NCBI RefSeq assembly: GCF_001675045.1
Contig: NZ_LYPA01000071.1
Span: forward strand, 124,001-188,000
DNA from: Paenibacillus oryzae
Lineage (GTDB): Bacteria; Bacillota; Bacilli; Paenibacillales; Paenibacillaceae
Direction: 5' to 3'
DNA length: 64,000 nt
The notes beneath the pieces are model-generated. The model had not been told where the DNA came from, searched no databases, and was given only the letters and a program-made list of their open reading frames with translations. Each line of letters begins with the position of its first letter. Positions within the stretch are counted from its first letter, which is position 1. Positions 8,446 to 16,524 of this stretch are shown piece by piece. The translations under genes and the position numbers were made by a program.

Positions 8446-9417
8446 TTTGGGAAGCAGCCGAACCTCAAGCTCATAGTTTTTGCGCTCGATAGGTTCATCA
8501 TGGATTTGGCGAATCAAATAATCCATGGCCGTTTTCCCCAACGTATAGATTTGCTGCGAGACTGTCGACAGCTCCGGAAAAACCATATCCATGACGATAC
8601 CGTCAAAACCGATAATTTTAATTTTGTCTGGAACGGAAAGTCCCAATTCGTGAATGGCCTTTAGCGCGCCCGCCGCCATGAGATCATTGCCCGCAAAAAC
8701 GCCATCCACGTCCTGATGCATCCGGTAAATCTCCTTCATGGCCTTATACCCTCCAGCTACGCTGAACCCTCCGAATGCGGTCAGGCTTGGCGTATACCAA
8801 GGCATTCCGGCACAGCTATCTTCATAGGCCAGCGCCCTCTCATAGGCAGAATGAACATGGGAAGGACCGCAAATATGGGCGATCTTTTGACAGCCGCTCT
8901 CCAGCAGATGGCGGATCGCCAGTTTGCCGCCTTCCCTGTTCGCCGCTGTAACCGACAGGATGGGATAACCGTCGTATGGCTTATCGATAGCAACGATCGG
9001 AATCGAGCGCTCCTGAAGCGCAACGATTTGCCCGGGAGAAATGGTGTAGGACGAGATCATAATGCCGTCTATCTGTTTGTTAATCAGAGCTTCAATATAC
9101 ATTTTTTCCTTATCGGGATTATTGTCTGTATTGCATAACACCAGCGTATATCCTCTGGCCGCCGCCTCATCTTCGGCTGCGCGCGCAAGCTCGGGAAAAA
9201 AGGGATTGAGAATATCCGGCACCATCAGAGCTACTGCGGATGTTTTTTTCCCCGCGAGGCTTCTGGCGATGGTGTTGGGTTTGTAGTTCAGCTTCTTGAC
9301 GGCAGCCATGATGGCGACCTCCGCTTCCTTGCTCACATAACCGCTCTGATTGAGCAGACGCGATACGGTTGCGACTGAAACGCCGGCCAGCTTGCTGACA
9401 TCTCGAATTGTCGTCAT
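8434..9417 (-). CDS. rbsR: LacI-family repressor, probably RbsR
   Basis: A 327-residue regulator with an N-terminal LacI helix-turn-helix (TIRDVSKLAGVSVATVSRLL), the hinge YKPNTIARSLAGKKT, and a periplasmic-binding-protein-like sugar domain. It lies directly after the rbsKDACB genes on the same strand, so a ribose repressor is the natural reading. The start ATG at 9417 has AAAGGA 10 nt upstream; an ATG at 9426 lies almost on top of that site. A strong terminator separates it from rbsB, so it probably has its own transcription or depends on read-through. In B. subtilis rbsR is the first gene of the operon; here it is last. Confidence 0.8.
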   Translation of the reverse strand: MTTIRDVSKLAGVSVATVSRLLNQSGYVSKEAEVAIMAAVKKLNYKPNTIARSLAGKKTSAVALMVPDILNPFFPELARAAEDEAAARGYTLVLCNTDNNPDKEKMYIEALINKQIDGIMISSYTISPGQIVALQERSIPIVAIDKPYDGYPILSVTAANREGGKLAIRHLLESGCQKIAHICGPSHVHSAYERALAYEDSCAGMPWYTPSLTAFGGFSVAGGYKAMKEIYRMHQDVDGVFAGNDLMAAGALKAIHELGLSVPDKIKIIGFDGIVMDMVFPELSTVSQQIYTLGKTAMDYLIRQIHDEPIERKNYELEVRLLPKSTT

Positions 9418-9480
9418 ATCGGCCATTTCCTTTCAACAATCTGCAATTTACCTGGACGAAAACGTCGCTTGCCGCCCCGA

Positions 9481-9527
9481 CAAAAAACAAGTGTGTTCAC
9501 GTTTTGGGAAAACGTTAGCACACTTGT
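9481..9527 (-). terminator. Terminator after rbsB with an embedded cre-like site
   Basis: Two 19-nt arms (9487-9505 and 9509-9527) pair at 17 of 19 positions with a GGG loop. On the minus strand the stem is followed by TTTTTT, so it should stop transcription of the ribose operon before rbsR. The upper stem contains GGAAAACGTTAGCA (9507-9520), which matches the CcpA cre consensus TGWAARCGYTWNCW at all but the first base. It could thus serve both as terminator and as a regulatory DNA site. Confidence 0.75.
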
Positions 9528-9563
9528 TCGGAGCAGTCAAGAATACGATGGGAATAAACTAAA

Positions 9564-10517
9564 TCAGTTTCCGGAATCCTTGCTGACGAGCTCCAGATCT
9601 ACCGGAATGGAGGCCTCTACCTGCTCGCCTTTGGCTACCTTAATTGCAGTCTGCACTGCCAAAATACCCATTTCTTCCGGCTTTTGAGCTACTGTTGCGC
9701 TAAGCGCGCCGGAAGAAACCTCCTTCAAAGCATCGTCCGTGGCGTCAAAGCCAACAACGACCACATCGGACATGCCTGCCGCCTCCAACGCCTTCAATGC
9801 GCCTAGCGCCATCTCGTCGTTGTGTGCGAATACGGCTTTAATATCCTTGCTGCCTTGAATGATATTTTCCATAACCGTCAAGCCTTTGGCACGGTCAAAA
9901 TCAGCCGGCTGCTTGGCAGACACCTTGATGCCGGAGGTTTTGGCAATTTCCTCGTTAAAGCCGGCTCCGCGCTCGCGGGCAGCAGAGGAACCGGGGATGC
10001 CCTCCAGTTCGACGACATTGCCGTTACCACCCAGCTTTTCGGCAATATATTGAGCAGCAAGAGCGCCGCCCGCTTTATTGTCGGAAGCAATATGACTCAC
10101 GACAGTTCCGCCATCGGAGACGCGGTCAACGGTAATAACCGGGATACCCGCAGCATTGGCGGATTGCACCGCCGGCACAATCGCCGAAGAGTCGGTCGGA
10201 TTGATTATAATCACATCGACCTTTTGCTGAATCAGGTCTTCAATAGAGGAAGCCTGCTTGGCCGCATCATCCTGCGCGTCCACGACAGTCAGCTTGGCTT
10301 CTCCAGCCAGAGCCGCCCGCTCTGCGCCTTCTTTTAGCGTAACAAAAAACGGATTGCTTTGCGTGGATACAGCCAGTCCGATTGTAATGCCTTCCGTTTT
10401 GGCGGGAGTGCCGCCTTCCTCTGGCTTTGGAGAGCTTCCCGGAGCGTTAGTGGAACAGCCCGCGAGCATCATAGCAGTAATGAGGCCTACACTTGCGACT
10501 TTCAACATTTTTTTCAT
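9564..10517 (-). CDS. rbsB: Ribose ABC transporter substrate-binding lipoprotein
   Basis: A 317-residue lipoprotein that captures D-ribose outside the membrane and delivers it to RbsAC. It has a signal peptide with lipobox LAGC (around residue 21), a Thr/Pro/Gly-rich linker, and the periplasmic-binding-protein type 1 fold: IGLAVSTQSNPFFVTLKEGA, VDVIIINPTDSSAIVPAV, FAHNDEMALGALKALEAAG, VVVGFDATDDAL. It is the last gene of the rbsKDACB cluster, 44 nt after rbsC, and is followed by a strong terminator. Confidence 0.9.
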   Translation of the reverse strand: MKKMLKVASVGLITAMMLAGCSTNAPGSSPKPEEGGTPAKTEGITIGLAVSTQSNPFFVTLKEGAERAALAGEAKLTVVDAQDDAAKQASSIEDLIQQKVDVIIINPTDSSAIVPAVQSANAAGIPVITVDRVSDGGTVVSHIASDNKAGGALAAQYIAEKLGGNGNVVELEGIPGSSAARERGAGFNEEIAKTSGIKVSAKQPADFDRAKGLTVMENIIQGSKDIKAVFAHNDEMALGALKALEAAGMSDVVVVGFDATDDALKEVSSGALSATVAQKPEEMGILAVQTAIKVAKGEQVEASIPVDLELVSKDSGN

Positions 10518-10561
10518 AGGATGACCGCCTTTTCTGTTAGTTTGTTGTTGAACATTTATGA

Positions 10562-11509
10562 TTAGCTGCTTGTTTTCTTGCGATCCAGCAAGACGGCAAG
10601 CAGAATAACCAGCCCTTTGACCACCTGTTGATAAAAGGATGACACGCCGAGCAAATTGAGCCCGTTATTCAAAACGCCAATAATGAGCGCTCCAATCAGC
10701 GTGCCGACGATCCAGCCGCGTCCTCCTGAAAGGCTGGTGCCGCCCAATACAACAGCGGCGATGGCGTCCAGCTCATAGCCCATGCCAGCATTGGCTTGAG
10801 CCGAGTTAAGGCGCGAGGTCAGAATAATACCCGCCAGCGCGGATAAGACACCCGTCAGCGTATACACATAAACCTTGAAACGGCCGGTTTTGATGCCGGA
10901 AAGGCGTGCAGCCTCCTCGTTTCCTCCAATGGCGTAAACGTTTCTACCAAAGGTTGTTTTCCGCAATACGAAGAACAATCCCCCGAACAAAATCAGCATA
11001 AGAATGACGGGGACGGGAACGCCGAAGAAATAACCGCCGCCTATCATCGTAAACGCCTCGCTGTTAAAGCCGGTAATCGGTCTGCCGTCGGTATAGACCA
11101 GCGCCAGTCCTCGGAATATCGTCATCGTTGCCAGCGTGGCAATAAATGGCGCAATTCTGGCTTTTGTAATCAGAAGTCCGTTTATGGCGCCCATCACGCC
11201 GCCTGCCAGCACGCCGATCAAAACGGCTGTCATCGGGTCTACGCCCGCTCCCATCATGCCTGCGGTAAGCGCCCCCGACAGTGCCAATATAGCCCCTACG
11301 GACAAATCAATGCCGCCTGTCAAAATAACAAACGTCATACCAAAAGCAATTAACGCATTGATGGAAACCTGGCGAAAAATATTAAGAATATTGTTTAACG
11401 TCAAAAAGTTGGGACTTGCGATAATGAGAATGATAATAATGATGCATAGTCCGATCAGCGGACCAAGCTTTTGCAAGGCGGCTGACAACGATTTTTTATT
11501 GATGGCCAT
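10562..11509 (-). CDS. rbsC: Ribose ABC transporter permease
   Basis: A 315-residue membrane protein of the BPD_transp_2 (RbsC/AraH) family with about ten hydrophobic segments. Conserved stretches include ASPNFLTLNNILNIFRQ, FGMTFVILTGGIDLSVGAI and GGTSLSGGRGWIVGTLIGAL. The start ATG at 11509 (MAINKKSLSAAL) lies inside the 3' end of rbsA by 14 nt and is preceded by AGGAGGAAAGGGCC. An upstream in-frame start at 11533 is less likely. Translational coupling to rbsA is likely. Confidence 0.9.
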   Translation of the reverse strand: MAINKKSLSAALQKLGPLIGLCIIIIILIIASPNFLTLNNILNIFRQVSINALIAFGMTFVILTGGIDLSVGAILALSGALTAGMMGAGVDPMTAVLIGVLAGGVMGAINGLLITKARIAPFIATLATMTIFRGLALVYTDGRPITGFNSEAFTMIGGGYFFGVPVPVILMLILFGGLFFVLRKTTFGRNVYAIGGNEEAARLSGIKTGRFKVYVYTLTGVLSALAGIILTSRLNSAQANAGMGYELDAIAAVVLGGTSLSGGRGWIVGTLIGALIIGVLNNGLNLLGVSSFYQQVVKGLVILLAVLLDRKKTSS

Positions 11510-13001
11510 GGCCCTTTCCTCCTGTCGCGGCATACATAATGGATTCCTGGTTTATTTGTTCCTTGGAAAGCTCGGCTGCAATTCGTCCTTCATGAACAAC
11601 AACGACGCGGTCGCTTACGCCAAGCACCTCCGGCAAATCGGAGGACACCATAATGATGGCTACCCCTTGCTCGCTAAGCTCGTTCATCATGCTGTAAATT
11701 TCTTTTTTGGCTCCAACATCAACGCCTCGCGTAGGCTCATCCAGAATAAAAATGCGGGGCAGCTTGCCAAGCCATTTGCCAATGGCGATTTTTTGTTGAT
11801 TGCCGCCGCTTAACGACTTGACGGTTTGCTCAGAATCCCTTGCTTTAATAAGAAAGCGTTTAATCATTTGCTGGGACAAAGCCTGCTCCTTGCCATTTGA
11901 AATAATGCCGAACGGAGCAATCTGATCGTAATTGGATATCGACAGATTTTCTCGGACAGACATATCCAGCAGCAGTCCCTGATGCTTGCGATCCTCCGTT
12001 ACAAAAGCAATGCCTGCTTTGATTGCGCTTGCAGGATTTTTAATATCAACCTTCTGGCCGTCGATATAAATGTCGCCCGACTTTTTACGGTCTGCCCCGA
12101 ACAACAATCGCATGATTTCGGTTCGCCCCGCTCCCATCAGCCCGGCAACGCCAACAATTTCGCCAGCCTTGACCGAAAAATGAATATCCTTCAAGTTCCG
12201 TCCGTCGCTCAAGCCTTCTACCCGCAGCCGCTCTTTGCCGATAACCGATTTCCGGGCGGGATATCTTTCCCCGATTTCGCGGCCCACCATCAAGCGAACA
12301 ATATGCTCAACCGTCGTTTTGGCTGTTGTTTCCGTTCCTAGAAATGCACCATCCCGAAGAACGGATATCCGGTCGCAAATAGCGAAAATTTCTTCCATGC
12401 GATGCGAGATATACACGATGCCAACTCCTTCTCTGCGAAGCTGGTCCATAATGCGGAACAACGCTTCTATTTCACGGTCGGTCAAAGCAGCCGTGGGCTC
12501 GTCCATAATAATGACCTCGGCTTTTTTGGATAAGGCTTTGCCGATTTCGATCATTTGTTGCTGCCCGATAGACAATGTTTCCGCTGGCGCTGACGGGTCC
12601 AGATCGACGTTAAGGCGGCCAAGGTATTCGCGAGTCAGCCTCGCCATTTCCTTTTCTCGCAGAATGCCTGTTTTTCCGTACGTAAGCTGCCGGCCCAGAA
12701 ACATATTTTCTGCTACGGTCAGCTTGGGAATAATATTAAGCTCCTGATGAATGATAGCCACTCCGTAACGCTCGGCTTCCGTGGGATCGGCAAATGCCAT
12801 CTCCCGGCCTTTAACCTTGATTACGCCTGCGTCAGACTTGTATACGCCGGTCAATATTTTCATCAGCGTTGATTTGCCGGCGCCGTTTTCGCCCATCAAA
12901 GCGTGTATTTCTCCAGGTTTAAGCCGGAACGCGGCATCCTTTAATACCTGAACGGTAGAAAACGACTTGGAGATGCCGCTCATTTCCACAAGGTATTCCA
13001 T
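11496..13001 (-). CDS. rbsA: Ribose ABC transporter ATP-binding protein
   Basis: A 501-residue protein with two tandem ABC ATPase domains. Domain 1 has Walker A GENGAGKST, signature LSIGQQQMIEI and Walker B VIIMDEPTAAL. Domain 2 has the degenerate Walker A GLMGAGRTE typical of RbsA/XylG/MglA, signature LSGGNQQKIAIG and IFILDEPTRGVD. It powers ribose uptake with RbsC and RbsB at the cytoplasmic membrane. It lies between rbsD (33-nt gap) and rbsC (overlap), in the usual DACB order. Confidence 0.93.
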   Translation of the reverse strand: MEYLVEMSGISKSFSTVQVLKDAAFRLKPGEIHALMGENGAGKSTLMKILTGVYKSDAGVIKVKGREMAFADPTEAERYGVAIIHQELNIIPKLTVAENMFLGRQLTYGKTGILREKEMARLTREYLGRLNVDLDPSAPAETLSIGQQQMIEIGKALSKKAEVIIMDEPTAALTDREIEALFRIMDQLRREGVGIVYISHRMEEIFAICDRISVLRDGAFLGTETTAKTTVEHIVRLMVGREIGERYPARKSVIGKERLRVEGLSDGRNLKDIHFSVKAGEIVGVAGLMGAGRTEIMRLLFGADRKKSGDIYIDGQKVDIKNPASAIKAGIAFVTEDRKHQGLLLDMSVRENLSISNYDQIAPFGIISNGKEQALSQQMIKRFLIKARDSEQTVKSLSGGNQQKIAIGKWLGKLPRIFILDEPTRGVDVGAKKEIYSMMNELSEQGVAIIMVSSDLPEVLGVSDRVVVVHEGRIAAELSKEQINQESIMYAATGGKGHGHQ

Positions 13002-13034
13002 CTATGACTCCTCCTTTGCCTTTATTTCAACGGT

Positions 13035-13433
13035 TTATCCGAATATAACGCCCGCCTTCAAAATAATGTTGGCGTACGGCGTAGCTTCTCCCGTACGGAT
13101 GACCGCTTTGGCTTGTCCCGTTAATTGCTTGAGCCTTTCATGGCTTACTTCCTGTATTTCCGTTTCTCCAAGCATGGACACCACTTGCTTTCGAAGAACG
13201 CCGTTGCGCTCCGCCATCTCACTGGCGATAACCGCTTCCTCCACTTCCATATCCCCAAGCACCGCCTCCAGCGTCTCCGCAAAAGAAGGCGTTCCCTGCT
13301 TAAGCGCCAAATCGATTCGTTTCACATGATCCGGGATAGGCAGTCCACAATCGCATATAACAATGCAATCCGTATGTCCCATCCGGGAAAGAATCGTAGA
13401 TATTTCACTATTTAGTATGCCTGTTTTTTTCAT
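13035..13433 (-). CDS. rbsD: D-ribose pyranase
   Basis: A 132-residue cytosolic enzyme that interconverts the pyranose and furanose forms of D-ribose so that RbsK can use it. The start MKKTGILNSEISTILSRMGH contains the conserved catalytic His at position 20, and CDCGLPIP and the C-terminal IRTGEATPYANIILKAGV are diagnostic. Length is normal for the family. It lies between rbsK and rbsA. Confidence 0.93.
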   Translation of the reverse strand: MKKTGILNSEISTILSRMGHTDCIVICDCGLPIPDHVKRIDLALKQGTPSFAETLEAVLGDMEVEEAVIASEMAERNGVLRKQVVSMLGETEIQEVSHERLKQLTGQAKAVIRTGEATPYANIILKAGVIFG

Positions 13434-13532
13434 CCCGATGACCTCTCGCCGTAAAAGTAATTGTATTGTTTTGCCGAACGGACTGGCCGTCCGGCAGTAT
13501 CCAATAAACTAAAGCCAACATTGATTCTTCTC

Positions 13533-14438
13533 TTACTCCGCCATAAGGGCTTCCACCTCTGCGCGCAACGGCATGCCGCTTTGCGCGCCCAGCTTCGTTA
13601 CGGACAAGGCGCTGGCCGCTACGGCAAAGGCTACAGCCTCCCCTAGCTCCGCTCCTTCGCTCAGCCTGACGGCAAGCGCACCGTTGAAGGTATCTCCCGC
13701 TCCCGTTGTGTCCACCGCCTCAACCTTGCGGCCCGGGACATGACCTTGCTCCATGCCCGATGATTTATAATAGGCCCCGTCGCTGCCCGCGGTCATGACA
13801 AGGGGATAAGGATAATCGGCTAATAGCTCGTTAAAGCCTCGTCCTCCGCTCTCCTCCCCCGTTACGATGGCAAGCTCATATTCATTGGGGGTGAGCAGAT
13901 GAATTTTTTCCAGAAGCTCTTGCGGCAGCCGGGTTGCAGGCGCCGGGTTCAAAATAACGCGAACATTTAGCTCATGAGCCAAATCAATCGCCGCCTCCAC
14001 CGTAGCCAGCGGGATTTCCTGCTGGATCAAAATGATGTCCGAGCCTGCGATGACATCCCGCTTGTCCATAATATCCTCCGGACGCAAGCAATGATTGGCT
14101 CCGGGAATGACGATAATCCGGTTGTCGCTGTCGCTAACGGTAATCGCAGCTATTCCCGTAGGTTTATGAGGAACCGTTTTCACATATTCCGTACGAATAC
14201 CCTCGCGCTCGAGCGCCTCCTTAAGCTGCTGAGCCATAGCATCTTCGCCTACGCATCCAATCATCGTCACCTTTGCGCCTAAGCGGGCGCAAGCTACAGC
14301 CTGATTAGCTCCCTTTCCGCCTGTAAAGCTAGAGAAATCGCTTCCAATTACGGTCTCGCCTTGCCCTGGAACTACGCTTGTTTCCGTTACCATATCTATG
14401 TTCAAGCTGCCAATTACGGTAATATTCACGTTGGACAT
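13533..14438 (-). CDS. rbsK: Ribokinase
   Basis: A 301-residue PfkB-family kinase that phosphorylates D-ribose to ribose 5-phosphate in the cytosol. The N-terminal PfkB signature appears as GSLNIDMV and FTGGKGANQAVACARLGA; the C-terminal catalytic motif is VDTTGAGDTFNGALAVRL with the catalytic Asp. First gene of the rbs operon. The ATG at 14438 is preceded by GAGGAGTGACAAG; a GTG at 14453 would overlap that ribosome binding site. A strong promoter and a palindromic operator lie just upstream. The other sugar kinase at 21.5-22.5 kb is related but clearly distinct. Confidence 0.92.
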   Translation of the reverse strand: MSNVNITVIGSLNIDMVTETSVVPGQGETVIGSDFSSFTGGKGANQAVACARLGAKVTMIGCVGEDAMAQQLKEALEREGIRTEYVKTVPHKPTGIAAITVSDSDNRIIVIPGANHCLRPEDIMDKRDVIAGSDIILIQQEIPLATVEAAIDLAHELNVRVILNPAPATRLPQELLEKIHLLTPNEYELAIVTGEESGGRGFNELLADYPYPLVMTAGSDGAYYKSSGMEQGHVPGRKVEAVDTTGAGDTFNGALAVRLSEGAELGEAVAFAVAASALSVTKLGAQSGMPLRAEVEALMAE

Positions 14439-14468
14439 CTTGTCACTCCTCACATGGAATCATTGATG

Positions 14469-14486
14469 TGTGTAATCGTTTACACA
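14469..14486 (-). promoter_or_regulatory. LacI-family operator in front of rbsK (RbsR or CcpA site)
   Basis: The 18-bp sequence TGTGTAATCGTTTACACA is palindromic at 16 of 18 positions around a central CG. The central CG and flanking half-sites are typical of LacI-family operators. It lies 31 bp upstream of the rbsK ATG and just downstream of the -10 element, ideal for repression. It also resembles a cre site with about one mismatch, so RbsR and CcpA could both be candidates. Confidence 0.75.
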
Positions 14487-14498
14487 TTTATGTTTCTC

Positions 14499-14527
14499 AT
14501 TTTAGCCCGCATTTCCTCCCTTGTCAA
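14499..14527 (-). promoter_or_regulatory. Sigma-A promoter of the rbs operon
   Basis: On the minus strand TTGACA (14527-14522), a 17-nt spacer and TAAAAT (14504-14499) form a near-consensus promoter. It is followed by the operator at 14486-14469 and then rbsK. Confidence 0.8.
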
Positions 14528-14565
14528 TAGCACAGTCCGACCATCTGCGTACCAAAAAATGCAAC

Positions 14566-14608
14566 AAAAAAACAGGAGTCCTTGTAGGTTTCCACAAAGT
14601 CTCCTGTT
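14566..14608 (-). terminator. Terminator after murA
   Basis: AACAGGAG...CTCCTGTT arms with an inner CTTGT/ACAAAG pairing form a hairpin. On the minus strand it is followed by seven Ts. It lies just past the murA stop and ahead of the rbs promoter. Confidence 0.8.
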
Positions 14609-14627
14609 TATGTAAGGGTCTGATGGG

Positions 14628-16031
14628 TTACGCCCAGGTTGGCTGTACCTTCAGAACCGCAACTTCCTTTTCCCGCTTGTATGCCACTGTGGATTCCGAA
14701 GCTTTGGCAGCCACAACCGTTTGGTGAACAACGGCCGCCGGAGCTGGACTTTCCTCAACGGCAGCTTCTCCGTCTCCCTCAATCCGCCGGATGTCGGCTC
14801 CCAGGGAAGCAAGCTTGCCTGTAATATCGACATAACCACGGTCAACGTGATGAAGCCCCGTCACCTCAGTTTCACCGTCTGCGCGTAAAGCGGCGCAGAT
14901 TAGCGCAGCTCCTGCACGAAGGTCGGTGGCGCAAACCTTTGCTCCTGTAAGCGGCACCCCGCCTGTCACAATAGCTGAACGCCCATCCACTTTGATGTTG
15001 GCATTCATTTTGTGAAATTCCTCCACATGCATGAAGCGATTTTCAAACACGGTCTCCGTAACCACGCTTGTGCCCTCGGATACAAGCAGCAGCGCCATCA
15101 TCTGAGACTGCATATCCGTCGGAAAGCCAGGATGAGGAAGCGTTTTGACATCGACGGCTTTAAGAGGCCTGGTGGCCGTTACGCGGATTCCATTATCACT
15201 CTCCGCAATTTCCACGCCCATTTCCTGAAGCTTGGAAATAACCGGAGTCAAATGATCCGCGATAGCTCCTTCCACAAATACATCTCCGCCGGTCATGGCG
15301 GAAGCGATCATGTAGGTGCCTGCCTCCACGCGGTCGGGAATCACGTTATGGCGCGCGCCCTTGAGCCGCTCTACGCCTTCAATACGAATCATGCCCGTTC
15401 CAGCGCCGCGAACTTTGCCGCCCATCGCATTAATATAGTTGGCCAAATCCACGATTTCCGGCTCGCGGGCCGCATTTTCAATCGTCGTTGTACCGTGTGC
15501 AAGGGACGCCGCCATCATAATGTTTTCGGTCGCCCCAACGCTTGCAACATCCAGATAAATCTTTGCGCCCTTCAGGCGGCCGTTAACGGAGGCTTCGATA
15601 AAGCCCTGCCCCAATGTAATTTCGGCTCCCATCGCCTCAAAGCCCTTGAGATGCTGATCGATCGGACGGGTTCCGATGGCGCATCCGCCAGGCAGCGATA
15701 TGCGTACCTTGCCGATGCGAGCCAAAAGCGGGCCCATAACGAGAAAAGAAGCTCTCATTTTGCGAATCAGCTCGTACGGCGCTTCGTAAGAAGTTATAAT
15801 CGGCACCGACACGCTCATCGTTTCGTTGTTGTATGTGGTTTGCGCGCCCAGTGTCTGAAGCACGCTCTGAATCGTCATAACGTCGTCCAGGAGGGGAACG
15901 TCACAGATGACGCTGTCTCCTTCCGTCGCCAATAATGAGGCAGCCAATATGGGGAGCACTGCATTTTTAGCGCCGCTGACGCGTACTGTGCCCGTTAAAC
16001 GCTGGCCTCCGCGGACGATAATTTTTGTCAT
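14628..16031 (-). CDS. murA: UDP-N-acetylglucosamine 1-carboxyvinyltransferase MurA
   Basis: First committed enzyme of peptidoglycan synthesis; it transfers enolpyruvate from PEP to UDP-GlcNAc in the cytosol. The catalytic Cys lies in LPGGCAIGTRPIDQHLKGF (about residue 115), the PEP/UDP-binding start is VRGGQRLTGTVRVSGAKNAVL, and HPGFPTDMQSQ and GRSAIVTGG are also kept. At 467 residues it is longer than the usual 417-436. The extra ~45 residues are a C-terminal tail beginning EGDGEAAVEESPAPAAVV, low in complexity. It corresponds in place to B. subtilis murAA near spoIID. A classic ywmB gene, which lies next to murAA in B. subtilis, is not seen. Confidence 0.93.
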   Translation of the reverse strand: MTKIIVRGGQRLTGTVRVSGAKNAVLPILAASLLATEGDSVICDVPLLDDVMTIQSVLQTLGAQTTYNNETMSVSVPIITSYEAPYELIRKMRASFLVMGPLLARIGKVRISLPGGCAIGTRPIDQHLKGFEAMGAEITLGQGFIEASVNGRLKGAKIYLDVASVGATENIMMAASLAHGTTTIENAAREPEIVDLANYINAMGGKVRGAGTGMIRIEGVERLKGARHNVIPDRVEAGTYMIASAMTGGDVFVEGAIADHLTPVISKLQEMGVEIAESDNGIRVTATRPLKAVDVKTLPHPGFPTDMQSQMMALLLVSEGTSVVTETVFENRFMHVEEFHKMNANIKVDGRSAIVTGGVPLTGAKVCATDLRAGAALICAALRADGETEVTGLHHVDRGYVDITGKLASLGADIRRIEGDGEAAVEESPAPAAVVHQTVVAAKASESTVAYKREKEVAVLKVQPTWA

Positions 16032-16232
16032 CTTTGCGTTCCCTCCGCGATTGCATTTTTCTATTTCAATAGTTTATCGCCAATCATTTTTTTCGGTAAG
16101 AGCCAAGCTCCAAACAACCACTAACCTTCATCTTAACATCTGATGGCAATAATCGACAAGAGTAAAATAAATTCCATTTATTTACCCCAAGCCTGGCCGT
16201 ATTACTCCCATTGTTGACATGTTTCGCTGTTG

Positions 16233-16502
16233 TTATTCGACAAAGTTCCTCAGCATGGCCGTATAGTCCATATACTGCAGAAAAAACTGAGCGATGGCAT
16301 GGCCAAATACAATTGCGATCAGCACCTGGCACATTCTGGCCCTGGCATTGCGGGGATGGCGAAAAATGGCCTCCCATTTCACTTCTTTAATCAGCACCCA
16401 TGACAGCACGATGGCCAGCAGCTCAACCGTGATTGCAAACAAGCCGCTTATGCCCTCAAATGCAAACCAGCCGCCTTCTGCCGCAAACAAAACAGGCTCC
16501 AT
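16233..16502 (-). CDS. ywzB: DUF1146 membrane protein (YwzB family)
   Basis: An 89-residue protein with two clear hydrophobic segments (GLFAITVELLAIVLSWVLI and VLIAIVFGHAIAQFFLQYM) and a basic loop between them. The size, topology and the KEVKWEAIFRHPRNARARM loop fit the DUF1146/YwzB family, which normally sits between the atp operon and murA. It lies 22 nt downstream of the protease stop and 200 nt ahead of murA. Function unknown. Confidence 0.75.
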   Translation of the reverse strand: MEPVLFAAEGGWFAFEGISGLFAITVELLAIVLSWVLIKEVKWEAIFRHPRNARARMCQVLIAIVFGHAIAQFFLQYMDYTAMLRNFVE

Positions 16503-16524
16503 TAGGTCTCAGGTCCTCCAATTC

